Assembly: GCA_021733835.1 (NCBI GenBank)
Contig: JAIPKD010000018.1
Location: forward strand, 1 to 45,975
Direction: 5' to 3'
Length of the DNA stretch: 45,975 bases
Source of the DNA: Verrucomicrobiota bacterium
Lineage (GTDB): Bacteria; Verrucomicrobiota; Verrucomicrobiia; Limisphaerales; JAIPKD01
Positions 25,553 to 33,912 of the stretch are shown here, in pieces. The position numbers were made by a program, and so were the translations under genes. Each line of letters begins with the position of its first letter. The first letter of the stretch is position 1. The notes beneath the pieces were generated by a model. The model was given only the letters and a program-made list of their open reading frames with translations. It was not told where the DNA came from and ran no database searches.

Positions 25553-27483
25553 TTTCGGACGTAATAAGGTTCGATTGGTGCCTGGGTTCCCGATTCGATT
25601 TTCAATATTTCTTCGTAAATCCTCCCCGCTACCGGCGCGCAAGTGGTTCCGCCGGAGGCGCCGCCTTCGACGAGGACGACTACGACGTATCTGGGCGATT
25701 CTAAAGGCGCAAAGGATACGAACCAAGTGTCGTAGCGTACAAGACGGCCGCCACGCTTGACTTGGGCGGTGCCGGTCTTACCGCATATCCGCATTCCGTC
25801 AACGGCCGCATGGCGCCCTGTGCCGTCGGAGTCTTCGACATCGGCGAGCATTGCCCTGCGGATGATTGAGTAGGCGCCGGGATTCACGTCGAGTGTCCCG
25901 CGGAGTTCGCCGGGCTTTAACTCGGCCGGCGGTTGACTGGGAAAGCCCTGCTTGGATACGCGCTGTACGATCCGTGGCGCGAACACCTTGCCGCCGTTCG
26001 CTATTGCCGAGGTCATGACGGCCATTTGCAGGGGGGTTACGGTAATCGGCCCCTGTCCGATACATAGATTTGCCGTGTCACCATTGGTCCATGGAAGGCC
26101 GTAAGTGTTATTTTTCCATTTCGGTGTAGGCAGGTTCCCGGAGCTTTCCTGCATCACGGGTATGCCGGTGCGCCGGCCGAGAAGGAGTTGAGAGGAAATT
26201 TCGATTAGTTTATCCAGTCCGGTTTCCAGTCCGAAGTGTATGAAGTACGTGTTGCTGGATAACTTGAATGCGCGTCTGAAGTCGTATATGCCCGGCGGCG
26301 CGGTATCGCTTATTGTGCGTCTGCCGACCCGGATAAATCCCGGATTCTCGAAGTTTTCATCCGGATCAATCGCACCTGAGTCGAGCCCGGCGAGGCTTAC
26401 GATGATTTTGTAAATGGAACCGGGAGCATATGCGCCGGCGGTGGCGCGGTTGAACGCGGGACGCCGATCCGGGTCGTTCAACTCCTCCCATTCCTTGGAG
26501 CTCAAGGTGGGCGTAAAGATGCCGGGATCGAATTCCGGCATCGAAACAACGGCAAGCAAGTCGCCGTTTCGCGGGTCCATGACCACGACAGCGCCCTTTA
26601 TGTTGCCCGCAACCGATGCGAGCGCCTCCTCGGCGGTCTTCTGTATCCGCGCGTCGATGGTGAGATAAATGTTCTTACCCGGGATGGATTCCATCCATGT
26701 ACTCTCGGATTGGCGGTAGCCGAGGTTATTTACAAGGATCGATTTAGCGCCGGGACGGCCGTGCAGAACGTCGTTGAACGCGCCTTCAATCCCCGAGACG
26801 CCCCGCAATTCAGTGAGCGCGTAATTGAAGTCTGTTAGATCAGACGGTTCCGGATTCTTTTGAACGCGGACATAGCCGATCGAATGGGCCGCGAATGCGT
26901 TGAACGGATAGACACGCATGGGTTGAATCTGTAATGAGACGCCGGCCGGTTTTTGCGGATACTCCTTGAACAACGCCAGCTCCTTGAAGCTCAGGTCTTC
27001 TGCCAGTGTGACCGGCAGGGCCGGTTTTTGAGTGTAATGACGGTGGAATTCTTCCCGGTCGAGCGTGAGCGGGCGCTGGATTATGCCGCTGAGTTCGGAG
27101 ACGATATTACTGACGGCGAGATAACGCGCCAACGGGCCGAGCGACTCGCCGTTGAAGGCGTCGGCGTTCCTGCGTTTCAACGACCGTAGTCTCCTGTATT
27201 GCTCATGAAAGCTCTCTCGAATATCCTCGAGTGTGAGAACGATGTTGTAACTTGGTCTCGAGTCCGCCAGGGGTGTCCCGTTTTTATCGAGTATCTTTCC
27301 GCGGATCGAGGCCACGGGTACTGTCCTGTATGATTGTATCTGCAGGCTTTTTACATACTTTTTCGATGTCGCTATCTGGATATACCAGAGGAGCGCGGCC
27401 AGAAGTACCATGCAAAGCAGAATGATCCCCGACAATATCCGGAGTGGCCGGTCGCTTTTCTTTAATTGGTCGAAAATCAGCAT
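25549..27483 (-). CDS. mrdA: Penicillin-binding protein 2 (elongation-specific transpeptidase)
   Basis: Class B PBP that cross-links peptidoglycan in the elongasome, partner of RodA. The 644-aa protein has one N-terminal membrane anchor (residues 16-36), a pedestal domain and a transpeptidase domain with S356xxK359 (GSIYK), S409-S-N411 and K569-T-G571. Together these are the full serine-acyltransferase set. The chain starts 5 bases after mreD ends and overlaps rodA by 4 bases, matching the mreBCD-mrdA-rodA order. Confidence 0.95.
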   Translation of the reverse strand: MLIFDQLKKSDRPLRILSGIILLCMVLLAALLWYIQIATSKKYVKSLQIQSYRTVPVASIRGKILDKNGTPLADSRPSYNIVLTLEDIRESFHEQYRRLRSLKRRNADAFNGESLGPLARYLAVSNIVSELSGIIQRPLTLDREEFHRHYTQKPALPVTLAEDLSFKELALFKEYPQKPAGVSLQIQPMRVYPFNAFAAHSIGYVRVQKNPEPSDLTDFNYALTELRGVSGIEGAFNDVLHGRPGAKSILVNNLGYRQSESTWMESIPGKNIYLTIDARIQKTAEEALASVAGNIKGAVVVMDPRNGDLLAVVSMPEFDPGIFTPTLSSKEWEELNDPDRRPAFNRATAGAYAPGSIYKIIVSLAGLDSGAIDPDENFENPGFIRVGRRTISDTAPPGIYDFRRAFKLSSNTYFIHFGLETGLDKLIEISSQLLLGRRTGIPVMQESSGNLPTPKWKNNTYGLPWTNGDTANLCIGQGPITVTPLQMAVMTSAIANGGKVFAPRIVQRVSKQGFPSQPPAELKPGELRGTLDVNPGAYSIIRRAMLADVEDSDGTGRHAAVDGMRICGKTGTAQVKRGGRLVRYDTWFVSFAPLESPRYVVVVLVEGGASGGTTCAPVAGRIYEEILKIESGTQAPIEPYYVRK

Positions 27484-27488
27484 TTCCG

Positions 27489-28046
27489 TTACATGCGTTT
27501 ACGTATAATTTCTCTGTCGGACCTAAAACTCGATTGTGTGGTTGTCTGATAACAAAAAACCTTCCGCATTTTATCGAATACCAGGAAAAGTAAGGGCGTA
27601 GCCGCCGCCGAAGCAACGGCCATGATAAACAATTGCCATAACGATTCCCATCCTAAAAGCGGTATATTCCCCGCACTCATGAGGATAAGCAGGCTAATGA
27701 TCGGATTGGCCAAGCCGGCCAGGAATCCGAGAAAGCATTGCGTGAATACGTCTTCCTTAAGCAGAGTATCTTTTCCCATAGAGACCACCCAGCCTACGAG
27801 GAATAACGATAGTACGTTTACACCAAGCGGGTTGGCCGACATCGAGTCGAATAGTAATCCGCCGCTCAGCGCGGTCAGACATACAGTCCGCCGCCCGGCG
27901 AACAGACCGGAATATACCATGATCACAGGCAGAATATCAATCTGAGTACCGCTGAATTGTCTAATTATGCCGTTTGACGCCTCCCAGAAGACCGAGAGCA
28001 TACAGGCGAGAATCAGGATTATCGTTAAGATTCCATTCATACTCAT
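27489..28046 (-). CDS. mreD: Rod shape-determining protein MreD
   Basis: Small membrane protein of the elongasome, 185 aa from the ATG at 28046, with five to six hydrophobic segments and a basic C-terminal tail. Sequence similarity in this family is weak, but the position between mreC and mrdA, the membrane profile and the segment GLLFDSMSANPLGVNVLS are characteristic. The start is set by an ATGA overlap with the mreC stop; an upstream TTG is unlikely. Confidence 0.88.
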   Translation of the reverse strand: MSMNGILTIILILACMLSVFWEASNGIIRQFSGTQIDILPVIMVYSGLFAGRRTVCLTALSGGLLFDSMSANPLGVNVLSLFLVGWVVSMGKDTLLKEDVFTQCFLGFLAGLANPIISLLILMSAGNIPLLGWESLWQLFIMAVASAAATPLLFLVFDKMRKVFCYQTTTQSSFRSDREIIRKRM

Positions 28047-28849
28047 GGAAATTTGACCCAAACTTTCTCGAGACGGTTCATATTTACGGCTAATTTAATC
28101 TTTGCTTCGGCGTAGAGGCCGAAGTCGACTACTTGGAAATCGACTACTTGGCCGATTACAATACCTTTAGGGAATACATTTCCCATGCCGCTGGTGATTA
28201 CGTTTTGTCCTATCTTGAGCGCCTCGGTTCCCGGTAGAAATGTCATTATCGCATATCTGTGATCTATTAAATCGGTGGTTGCCGGTACGAGAATCCCGTT
28301 TTCACGGGTTTCTTCGATCATGCCGGCTACCTGGCATTGAGGGTCTCCGACTAGCGCAACCTGTGAGCGGTTGAAACCTACGTCGGATATTCGGCCGACC
28401 AACCCGCCGGGGGTCAACACTGGGTAGTTCGTCCGGACGCCGTCACGGCTGCCTATGTCAATCTGGATTGTCCGCCACCAGTTTGCCGGATCGCGTCCGA
28501 CGACCTCGGCCAATTTTAAGTTCCAGGGTTGTTGTTTTTCAAGTTCCAGTAATTCACGGAGGTTATTATTCTCCGCCAGCGCGGTTCTGCCCTGGAAATA
28601 CTGTGCGCGGAGACGGCTGTTTTCCTTCTGCAGTCTTTCGAGTTCGCTTATCAGGAAACTTTTAGGAAGCGCGGTGTCAACCGCTTTGTCTACTACTTGG
28701 GAGGTTGATTGCGTGACGCCGAAGAGAGGGATGAAGACTCCGCCGATAATCAGCTTCAGCTTATGCGAGAAATCCTTGGGCAGGCTGATGAGTATCAGCG
28801 CCGTCAAAAGGATTATTATAACGCTTAAATATCGCGGCTTCCTGTGCAT
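28043..28849 (-). CDS. mreC: Rod shape-determining protein MreC
   Basis: Bitopic elongasome protein that links cytoplasmic MreB to the PBP2/RodA complex. After a short basic N-terminus it has one membrane helix (about residues 8-24), a coiled coil (about 55-85, LISELERLQKENSRLRAQ) and the beta-rich periplasmic domain with VVGRDPANWWRTIQIDIGS and GVRTNYPVLTPGGLVGRI. The ATG at 28849 is preferred because GGGTGA upstream can serve as its ribosome site; a GTG at 28858 is the alternative. Its stop overlaps the mreD start. Confidence 0.93.
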   Translation of the reverse strand: MHRKPRYLSVIIILLTALILISLPKDFSHKLKLIIGGVFIPLFGVTQSTSQVVDKAVDTALPKSFLISELERLQKENSRLRAQYFQGRTALAENNNLRELLELEKQQPWNLKLAEVVGRDPANWWRTIQIDIGSRDGVRTNYPVLTPGGLVGRISDVGFNRSQVALVGDPQCQVAGMIEETRENGILVPATTDLIDHRYAIMTFLPGTEALKIGQNVITSGMGNVFPKGIVIGQVVDFQVVDFGLYAEAKIKLAVNMNRLEKVWVKFP

Positions 28850-28892
28850 ATTATTCACCCGGCGATAATTGCCGAATGAACGCCGGCGGAAA

Positions 28893-29921
28893 TCAAGACT
28901 TTGCCGTGAAGGCTACACGTTTCAGAAATTGCAGTTCCTGAAGAACCCTTCCTGTTCCTTCTGCCACCGCGCTTAACGGGTCTTCAGCTATATGTACAGG
29001 TAGACCGGTCTCCTCTGCGACGAGCCGCTCGATACCGCGCAAGAGTGCGCCGCCGCCCGCAAGTACAATCCCTCTGTCGACCAGATCGGCTGCAAGTTCG
29101 GGGGGGCAGCGTTCCAGGGTAATACGTATAGACTCCAAAATACTGGAAAGTGGTTCTTTCAGTGCCTCGCGAATTTCTTCGGAACGGACGGTTATCGTCC
29201 TGGGCAACCCTGCGCTCAGATCACGGCCTTTGACTTCCATACTCAATTCTTGTTCCATTGGATAGGCCGAGCCGAGGCATATCTTGATTTCTTCCGCTGT
29301 GCGTTCACCAACCATTAAGTTATAAGCGCGCTTCATGTGCGCGACGATAGTTTCATCGAATTCGTCGCCGCCGACACGCAGACTTCTGCTGAATACTATG
29401 CCGGCGAGTGATATTATAGCCATTTCGCACGTACCGCCCCCTATATCAACTATCATATTGCCCGCAGGCTCATGGACGGGTAGTCCGACACCGATTGCCG
29501 AGGCCATTGGTTGTTCGATCAGATACACTTCTCTGGCGCCGGCGTGTGTGGCGGAATCCTTGACTGCGCGCTTTTCGACCTCTGTTATTCCTGAAGGCAC
29601 AGCCACGACTACCCGTGGGGCGATTAATTTTCTATGATGTACTTTTTGTATGAAGTACCGAAGCATCGACTCGGTGACTTCGAAATCCGCTATTACACCG
29701 TCCTTCATTGGACGGATTGCGACAATACTGCCGGGTGTTCTCCCGAGCATCCTTTTGGCCTCGTCACCGACTGCCAGGACATTGGTTGTGCCCGCTTGTA
29801 TAGCTACCACAGACGGTTCACGCAGAATTATCCCTACGTCACGGACATAAACAAGCGAATTTGCCGTGCCGAGGTCTATTCCGATATCATTGGAAAAAAG
29901 GCCTTTTATTTGTTCAAACAT
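28893..29921 (-). CDS. mreB: Rod shape-determining protein MreB
   Basis: Actin homologue that guides side-wall synthesis. From the ATG at 29921 it is 342 aa, the usual length, starting [20 protein letters not shown] with the phosphate-1 loop. Other nucleotide-binding motifs are [30 protein letters not shown] (phosphate 2) and [15 protein letters not shown] (adenosine). An upstream in-frame start would add 17 unconserved residues. It is the first gene of the block; mreC follows after 43 bases. It is divergent from the bifunctional nuclease gene. Confidence 0.97.
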   Translation of the reverse strand: MFEQIKGLFSNDIGIDLGTANSLVYVRDVGIILREPSVVAIQAGTTNVLAVGDEAKRMLGRTPGSIVAIRPMKDGVIADFEVTESMLRYFIQKVHHRKLIAPRVVVAVPSGITEVEKRAVKDSATHAGAREVYLIEQPMASAIGVGLPVHEPAGNMIVDIGGGTCEMAIISLAGIVFSRSLRVGGDEFDETIVAHMKRAYNLMVGERTAEEIKICLGSAYPMEQELSMEVKGRDLSAGLPRTITVRSEEIREALKEPLSSILESIRITLERCPPELAADLVDRGIVLAGGGALLRGIERLVAEETGLPVHIAEDPLSAVAEGTGRVLQELQFLKRVAFTAKS

Positions 29922-29942
29922 GTACGCGCCTAAACTGCGGGT

Positions 29943-29972
29943 ACGATACGGAAAGCTTAGGTAGGAGGTCAA
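29943..29972 (-). promoter_or_regulatory. Putative promoter of the mreB block
   Basis: On the minus strand TTGACC (29972-29967) is followed after 18 bases by TATCGT (29948-29943), 21 bases before the mreB ATG. Hexamer matches are 5/6 and 4/6. If used, the leader would be very short. Confidence 0.4.
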
Positions 29973-30085
29973 GTTTTTTGATGTTTGCCGTGGTTATTAT
30001 TTCAGAACAAAATCGCGCAAAAACCCGATTTAATTCAGCTATGACTTGTCATTTAAGTTTTCGAGGTCTAAGTTAAGTATCGAGT

Positions 30086-30538
30086 ATGAAAAAGGACGTC
30101 GTGCCAGTGGAAATTAGGGGTATCTTGCCTGCAAACAGCGGCGCTGCTATTTTCATCGGTAATGAAGAGAAGGTGTTCGTTATCCAGGTGGAGCATAGTA
30201 TGGGCGCCATTATCGGCATGTTCCTCAGGAAAACACCGAAGGAACGGCCGTTGACGCATGACCTGATCACGAATATCTTCACCGGCCTGGGCGTGGACGT
30301 TGAAAGAGTGGTTATTACCGAGCTTAAGAATTCCACTTATTACGCCCGGCTTATATTGCAACAGCAGAATGAGCTCGGTAGGAAGATCGTCGAAATCGAC
30401 GCGCGTCCGAGCGACTGCCTGGCCATTGCGTCTTCAACAAGCCGCCCGATATATGTAGCGGCGCCGTTATTCGAGCAGGTGGAGGATATGTCCGAGGTGT
30501 TGGAGAGGATAAATCAAAATGGTATCGAAGGCGAATAA
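30086..30538 (+). CDS. Bifunctional nuclease (BFN/DUF151) domain protein
   Basis: A 150-aa protein made of one BFN domain. The family signatures GNEEKVFVIQVEHSMGAIIG, the LTHDLITNIFTGLGV helix and EIDARPSDCLAIASST are all present. Plant members have been reported to have DNase/RNase activity; the role of bacterial members is not settled. It overlaps holA by 20 bases, so the two are translated in series. Confidence 0.88.
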   Translation: MKKDVVPVEIRGILPANSGAAIFIGNEEKVFVIQVEHSMGAIIGMFLRKTPKERPLTHDLITNIFTGLGVDVERVVITELKNSTYYARLILQQQNELGRKIVEIDARPSDCLAIASSTSRPIYVAAPLFEQVEDMSEVLERINQNGIEGE

Positions 30539-31673
30539 GGCTTCCGAGCCCCGGCAAATGTCAATCCTCTCCGAACAGGTGGTCTTTATCCATGGCAGCG
30601 ACAGCCTAACCGTAGGCAGGCGGGCGAGAGCTCTATTTGACGAGTTGGTCTCCGAGCACGGCGATTTCGACGCTGAAGTAATCGATGCCGCCGCAGGGAA
30701 TTCAGACGAGGCCGTCAGAGCTCTGAATAGACTCGATAACGCCCTCGAATCACTGCCGCTTTTCTCTGACAAGAAGGTCGTTTGGTTCAAGAACTGTAAT
30801 TTCCTCGGCAACGAAAAGACCGCCTCCGGTAAAAACGTCACGGAGCGGTTGAACGAGCTAGCCGGCACATGGGAAAATATCGTCTGGGACAAACTTAAGC
30901 TCCTAGTCAGCGCCGGCAAAATCAATAAACAACGCGTTTTTTGTAAGATACTCCTTAAAAGCGCGGCTACGGAAAATTACGAAGTCTGGTCTGCGTCCGA
31001 CCGCGATTGGCAGGAGAAAGCGGAGGACTGGCTTAAAGAATGGTTCCATGCCACTGGTAAGTCCATAGATACGGCTGCGCTGAGCAAGCTCGTGATGTCG
31101 GTAGGCCCCGATCCGCATAGGCTTTACCAGGAGCATATGAAGGTCTGCCTTTACGCCGGAGAAAGGGATCGGATTAAAGTGGAGGATATAGACGCAATTG
31201 TCACTTCGCAGCAACAGGCGGAGGCGTTTGCGCTGGCCGAGACCTTTGGAAACCGGGACTTACCGGGTGTCCTCGCCAATCTGGAAAAGGAGTTCTCAGA
31301 GATTCGCGCCGGCGGCAAAAAGAACGAAATCACTGTGCTATACGGACTGATCGCCAAGGTGCGGGCGATGCTGTTCGTTTCGATTCTCCTCCGCGAGGGT
31401 GTGGTTCAACCGCGAATGAGTTATCCGGCCTTCAAGGCGCAGTTGGAACAGGCGCCAAGGGATATATTTCCGGATAACGAGCAATGTTCGCCTTTTTCAA
31501 TGAACCCGTATGTACTCTACAAGGCTGCGGGACAAGTACGGAATTTTTCAGAGAGTGAACTCGTAAACGCCATGGAGGTATTACTCGATTGCAATAAAAA
31601 CCTGGTGTTCAGCATGATGGATAAAACGCTTCTACTTCAACAGGCGCTTATTCAAATAGTCGGTATGCGCTGA
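30519..31673 (+). CDS. holA: DNA polymerase III subunit delta
   Basis: Clamp-loader delta subunit that opens the sliding clamp. At 384 aa it is slightly longer than typical. The N-terminal Rossmann-like part contains FIHGSDSLTVGRRARALFDE and FSDKKVVWFKN; the AAA lid has VEDIDAIVTSQQQAEAFALAE; the C-terminal helical collar includes LVNAMEVLLDCNKNLVFSMM. The ATG at 30519 is supported by GAGAGGAT seven bases upstream, although it overlaps the end of the previous gene. No clear Walker A is seen, as expected for delta. Confidence 0.88.
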   Translation: MVSKANKASEPRQMSILSEQVVFIHGSDSLTVGRRARALFDELVSEHGDFDAEVIDAAAGNSDEAVRALNRLDNALESLPLFSDKKVVWFKNCNFLGNEKTASGKNVTERLNELAGTWENIVWDKLKLLVSAGKINKQRVFCKILLKSAATENYEVWSASDRDWQEKAEDWLKEWFHATGKSIDTAALSKLVMSVGPDPHRLYQEHMKVCLYAGERDRIKVEDIDAIVTSQQQAEAFALAETFGNRDLPGVLANLEKEFSEIRAGGKKNEITVLYGLIAKVRAMLFVSILLREGVVQPRMSYPAFKAQLEQAPRDIFPDNEQCSPFSMNPYVLYKAAGQVRNFSESELVNAMEVLLDCNKNLVFSMMDKTLLLQQALIQIVGMR

Positions 31674-31755
31674 AGTTATTTGCGTCAATGACAACACTTT
31701 TATTTGCAATCGATGGTTTATCGCTTTTATTATAACTGAACCGAATTTACGAAGA

Positions 31756-32313
31756 ATGAATTCAATGAGCTTGGCAGGTGCACAACTCGGGGTTGCCGTG
31801 GCGGAATCGAAGGTCTTGGTCAAGATTATCGGTCGCGCTAATTTCGCCGTAAGCGTGGATTTCAAATCCCTGATCCGGAGCATGGTTTCAAGGGGTTACG
31901 GTTATTTCGTCATCGATCTATCCGAATGCCTGATCATGGACAGTACGTTCTCAGGTGTGTTGGCCGCCCTGACTAGAGGACAAAGCGACAGTGAGCGCAC
32001 AGACCGGCAACGCATAGAATTCGAACTCGTGAAACCGAATGAGCGTATCCGAAACTTACTCGAAAACCTGGGTGTACTCGAGCTTTTCAAGGTGTCCGAT
32101 CAATTGCCATTCAAAGTGGATACAACTAATCTGAATACCCAGCAGGAAAGCCGGCCATCACGCGAAGAGCTGTCTAGAACCTCACTCGACGCGCATAAGA
32201 CGTTGATGGAGCTGTACTCGGATAATATTCCCAAGTTCAAAGATGTAACAAAGTTCCTCGAGGAAGACCTGAAGAAAAGGGAGTCCGAATCCGAAAACTC
32301 CACAGGAGAGTGA
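31756..32313 (+). CDS. STAS-domain protein (anti-anti-sigma factor-like)
   Basis: A 185-aa protein whose first 115 residues form a STAS domain: VLVKIIGRANFAVSVDFKSL, YFVIDLSECLIMDSTFSGVL and KPNERIRNLLENLGVLELF. The D-S-T-F-S segment holds the Ser/Thr usually phosphorylated by a partner kinase. The C-terminal 65 residues are charged and helical (THKTLMELYSDN, LEEDLKKRESES). No kinase or sigma factor is adjacent, so its partner is unknown. It follows holA by 82 bases. Confidence 0.8.
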   Translation: MNSMSLAGAQLGVAVAESKVLVKIIGRANFAVSVDFKSLIRSMVSRGYGYFVIDLSECLIMDSTFSGVLAALTRGQSDSERTDRQRIEFELVKPNERIRNLLENLGVLELFKVSDQLPFKVDTTNLNTQQESRPSREELSRTSLDAHKTLMELYSDNIPKFKDVTKFLEEDLKKRESESENSTGE

Positions 32314-32383
32314 TTTTTTCCTTCAAAAGCATCGAGCCTATCCATATAATCCCGCAGATATCTAAAATACAGAGGAATCTTTT

Positions 32384-32653
32384 ATGGAAAATACAACAAA
32401 TCAAGGTCGTGGTGTACTGATTCTTGTTCTTGGAATCCTAAGTATAGTTTTATGCGCGCCTTTAGGGCCGTTTGCCTGGATAATGGGCTCAGGCGACTTG
32501 AAAAAAATCGGTGAAGGCCAGATTTCACAGGACGCCAAGGGCCTCACCCAGGCGGGGATGATCTGCGGTATCATAGGGACTGTGTTCTTGGTCATCGGCG
32601 TACTTTGGATAGTCCTCTTCGGTGGAATAGCGATCCTCGGCGGCATGCGGTAA
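32384..32653 (+). CDS. Small DUF4190-type membrane protein
   Basis: An 89-aa protein with two hydrophobic segments (about residues 11-35 and 58-84) separated by a short polar loop (GSGDLKKIGEGQISQDAKGL). This arrangement and the LGILSIVLC and GMICGIIGT segments fit DUF4190 proteins. Function unknown. It is the last gene of the holA run before an accessory patch. Confidence 0.7.
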   Translation: MENTTNQGRGVLILVLGILSIVLCAPLGPFAWIMGSGDLKKIGEGQISQDAKGLTQAGMICGIIGTVFLVIGVLWIVLFGGIAILGGMR

Positions 32654-32802
32654 TCCGGTTGAACGCCTGAGAAATAACTTTTACAGCCTTGCGGCGGAAC
32701 TGTTCTGCGATGGACAGCCGGCGGCAGGGATGTTGATTGCTGTATAATCGTTTGTCGCTACGATGTGATGTTGTCCCATGAATCTCTACGAATCAACTCG
32801 AA

Positions 32803-32897
32803 TTATACGCGACGACATAACTAAATGCGCATAACACCTGGCGATGCTATATAGTAGTTGGGTGATGATCGAAATCGAAATCGGGATCGAAATCGAG
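32803..32897 (+). repeat. Leader repeat of the four-helix-bundle element, copy 1
   Basis: About 93 bases match 38184-38275 with roughly a dozen differences. The shared core CGACGACATAACTA..ATGCGCATAACACCT is followed by a region able to form a hairpin with AACTA/TAGTT at its base, then TTGG, ATGATC and the AAATCG hexamer run. The hexamer run (32870-32894) is the 5' inverted arm of the element. Confidence 0.8.
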
Positions 32898-33315
32898 CAT
32901 CATGGGACTTGGACACGAGAAATTCGACGTCTACCGATTGTCAATCGGATACGCGGCCTGGGTCTACGAGAAGACCGACTCGTTGACCGGAGCGCGCCGC
33001 CGGGCACGTGACCAGTGGCTTCGCGCCAGTCAGTCGATCCCGTTGAACATTGCCGAAGGAAACGGCAAGACGGCACAAGCCGACCGGCGGCGATACTTCG
33101 AGATTGCTCGCGGTTAGGCATTGGAGTGCGCAGCGATTCAGGACGTTCTCGTGGCCGGCAACGCCTTGGAAAAGGCCGAGAGCCGGGAACGTAAGACAGA
33201 GCCAGACCGGATGGCGGCAATGCTCAGCCGGCTTGGTGGGAGGGGCTATGACGTTAGCGAAGAGCCCGAACCTACTTGGTCAGAGAGGAGGATTTCGATT
33301 TCGATTTGGATTTCG
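32870..33315. repeat. 25-nt inverted arms flanking the four-helix-bundle frame
   Basis: The arm at 32870-32894 and the arm at 33291-33315 agree at 22 of 25 positions when one is reverse-complemented. In RNA, two of the three differences become G-U pairs, leaving one mismatch. Both arms consist of degenerate AAATCG/CGATTT hexamers. They enclose 396 bases carrying nearly the whole four-helix-bundle reading frame. Confidence 0.8.
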
Positions 33316-33348
33316 AAGGAGAGGGACCCCCAACCAGGCCATTCTTAA
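32902..33348 (+). pseudogene. Four-helix-bundle (S23/Avd-like) protein gene with an in-frame TAG
   Basis: The frame encodes a TIGR02436/S23-type four-helix-bundle protein: FDVYRLSIGYAAWVYEKTD, then SIPLNIAEGNGKTAQADRRR and YFEIARG. At codon 72 (33115-33117) a TAG interrupts it. The same frame continues for 76 codons with ALECAAIQDVLVAG, which in relatives follows directly as ARGSALECAA. A TCG-to-TAG change would explain this. The last residues (RRISISIWIS) are encoded by the 3' hexamer arm. There is no Shine-Dalgarno, and the 5' arm ends seven bases before the ATG. This family was first seen inside 23S rRNA intervening sequences and is related to the Avd protein of diversity-generating retroelements. 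It is probably inactive unless TAG is suppressed. Confidence 0.75.
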
Positions 33349-33632
33349 ACGTTTAGTTGATTCTGTACAGGAGCAATTTGTGATGTGGAGGCAACCGGAT
33401 ACTACACTGCGTCGAATATGCGCAGTAATTTAAGGCGTTGTGTATAATACGAGGCCGGGAACGAGAAAAAATCCACGAAGTACACGAAGAAAAAAGGCGC
33501 ATCACCCGATGCCCGTAGGTTTTTTGCTTCGTATTTCGGATTTTTCTATAACCAGCGTGGCATCCTCCGCTCCGCGTTGCTGCGCGGAGGATGGCCTGCC
33601 CAGCCGAAGCTGCGTATATTCCAGCAAAATCC
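33349..33632. other. Gene-free stretch with repeats
   Basis: No coding region is supported. It contains a partly duplicated CCACGAAG/TACACGAAG motif near 33471-33487, a kind of sequence I associate with repeat-rich island DNA, and the REP-like unit listed separately. Confidence 0.45.
33554..33614. repeat. REP-like unit left of the GIY-YIG gene
   Basis: CAGCGTGGCATCCTCCGC starts the unit; CATCCTCCGC (33561-33570) pairs perfectly with GCGGAGGATG (33584-33593), and GCCCAGCCGAAGCTGCG (33598-33614) follows. Both blocks recur in the same orientation on the other side of the GIY-YIG gene. Confidence 0.75.
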
Positions 33633-33890
33633 TCAGAAGTGTTTTTTTGCAAAAGCGCGGCCGGAACCGCTTTTTAAATAACGCTCGAACGCCAATGCTT
33701 TAGATCGTTTTGAAAAGGCAATTGTTGTCTCGATTTTCCATGGTCTAAGTTTTGAAGTATGAGGGACGGCTCCGCTGTTATGTTTATCAAGTCGCAGTTG
33801 AAGGTTTTCGGTAAGTCCCGTGTAGCGAGCGTTTGGAACAGAAAGAGATTGAAGGATATAAACATAGTAGAAATTATCGGAATGCTCCAT
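33633..33890 (-). CDS. GIY-YIG nuclease-family protein
   Basis: An 85-aa single-domain GIY-YIG endonuclease-like protein, full length for the small UPF0213-type family. The motif appears as YYVYILQS (YVY for GIY) and ARYTGLT (YTG for YIG), followed by the conserved R in LQLRLDKHNSG, E in ALAFERYLKSGSGRAFAKK, and the HTSK segment. A strong AGGGAGGG site precedes the ATG, so it appears translatable. It sits between direct copies of REP-like repeats and next to a broken four-helix-bundle element. Its cellular role is unknown. Confidence 0.85.
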   Translation of the reverse strand: MEHSDNFYYVYILQSLSVPNARYTGLTENLQLRLDKHNSGAVPHTSKLRPWKIETTIAFSKRSKALAFERYLKSGSGRAFAKKHF

Positions 33891-33912
33891 AACCCTCCCT
33901 AATTGATATTTT

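Noticed and set aside
25553-25726. N-terminal extension of RodA
   Set aside because: The Arg-rich residues are a frame through the end of mrdA; the ATGA overlap at 25549-25552 gives the normal start.
32902-33348. Diversity-generating retroelement
   Set aside because: An Avd-like four-helix-bundle frame is present, but there is no reverse transcriptase and no template/variable repeat pair in the window.
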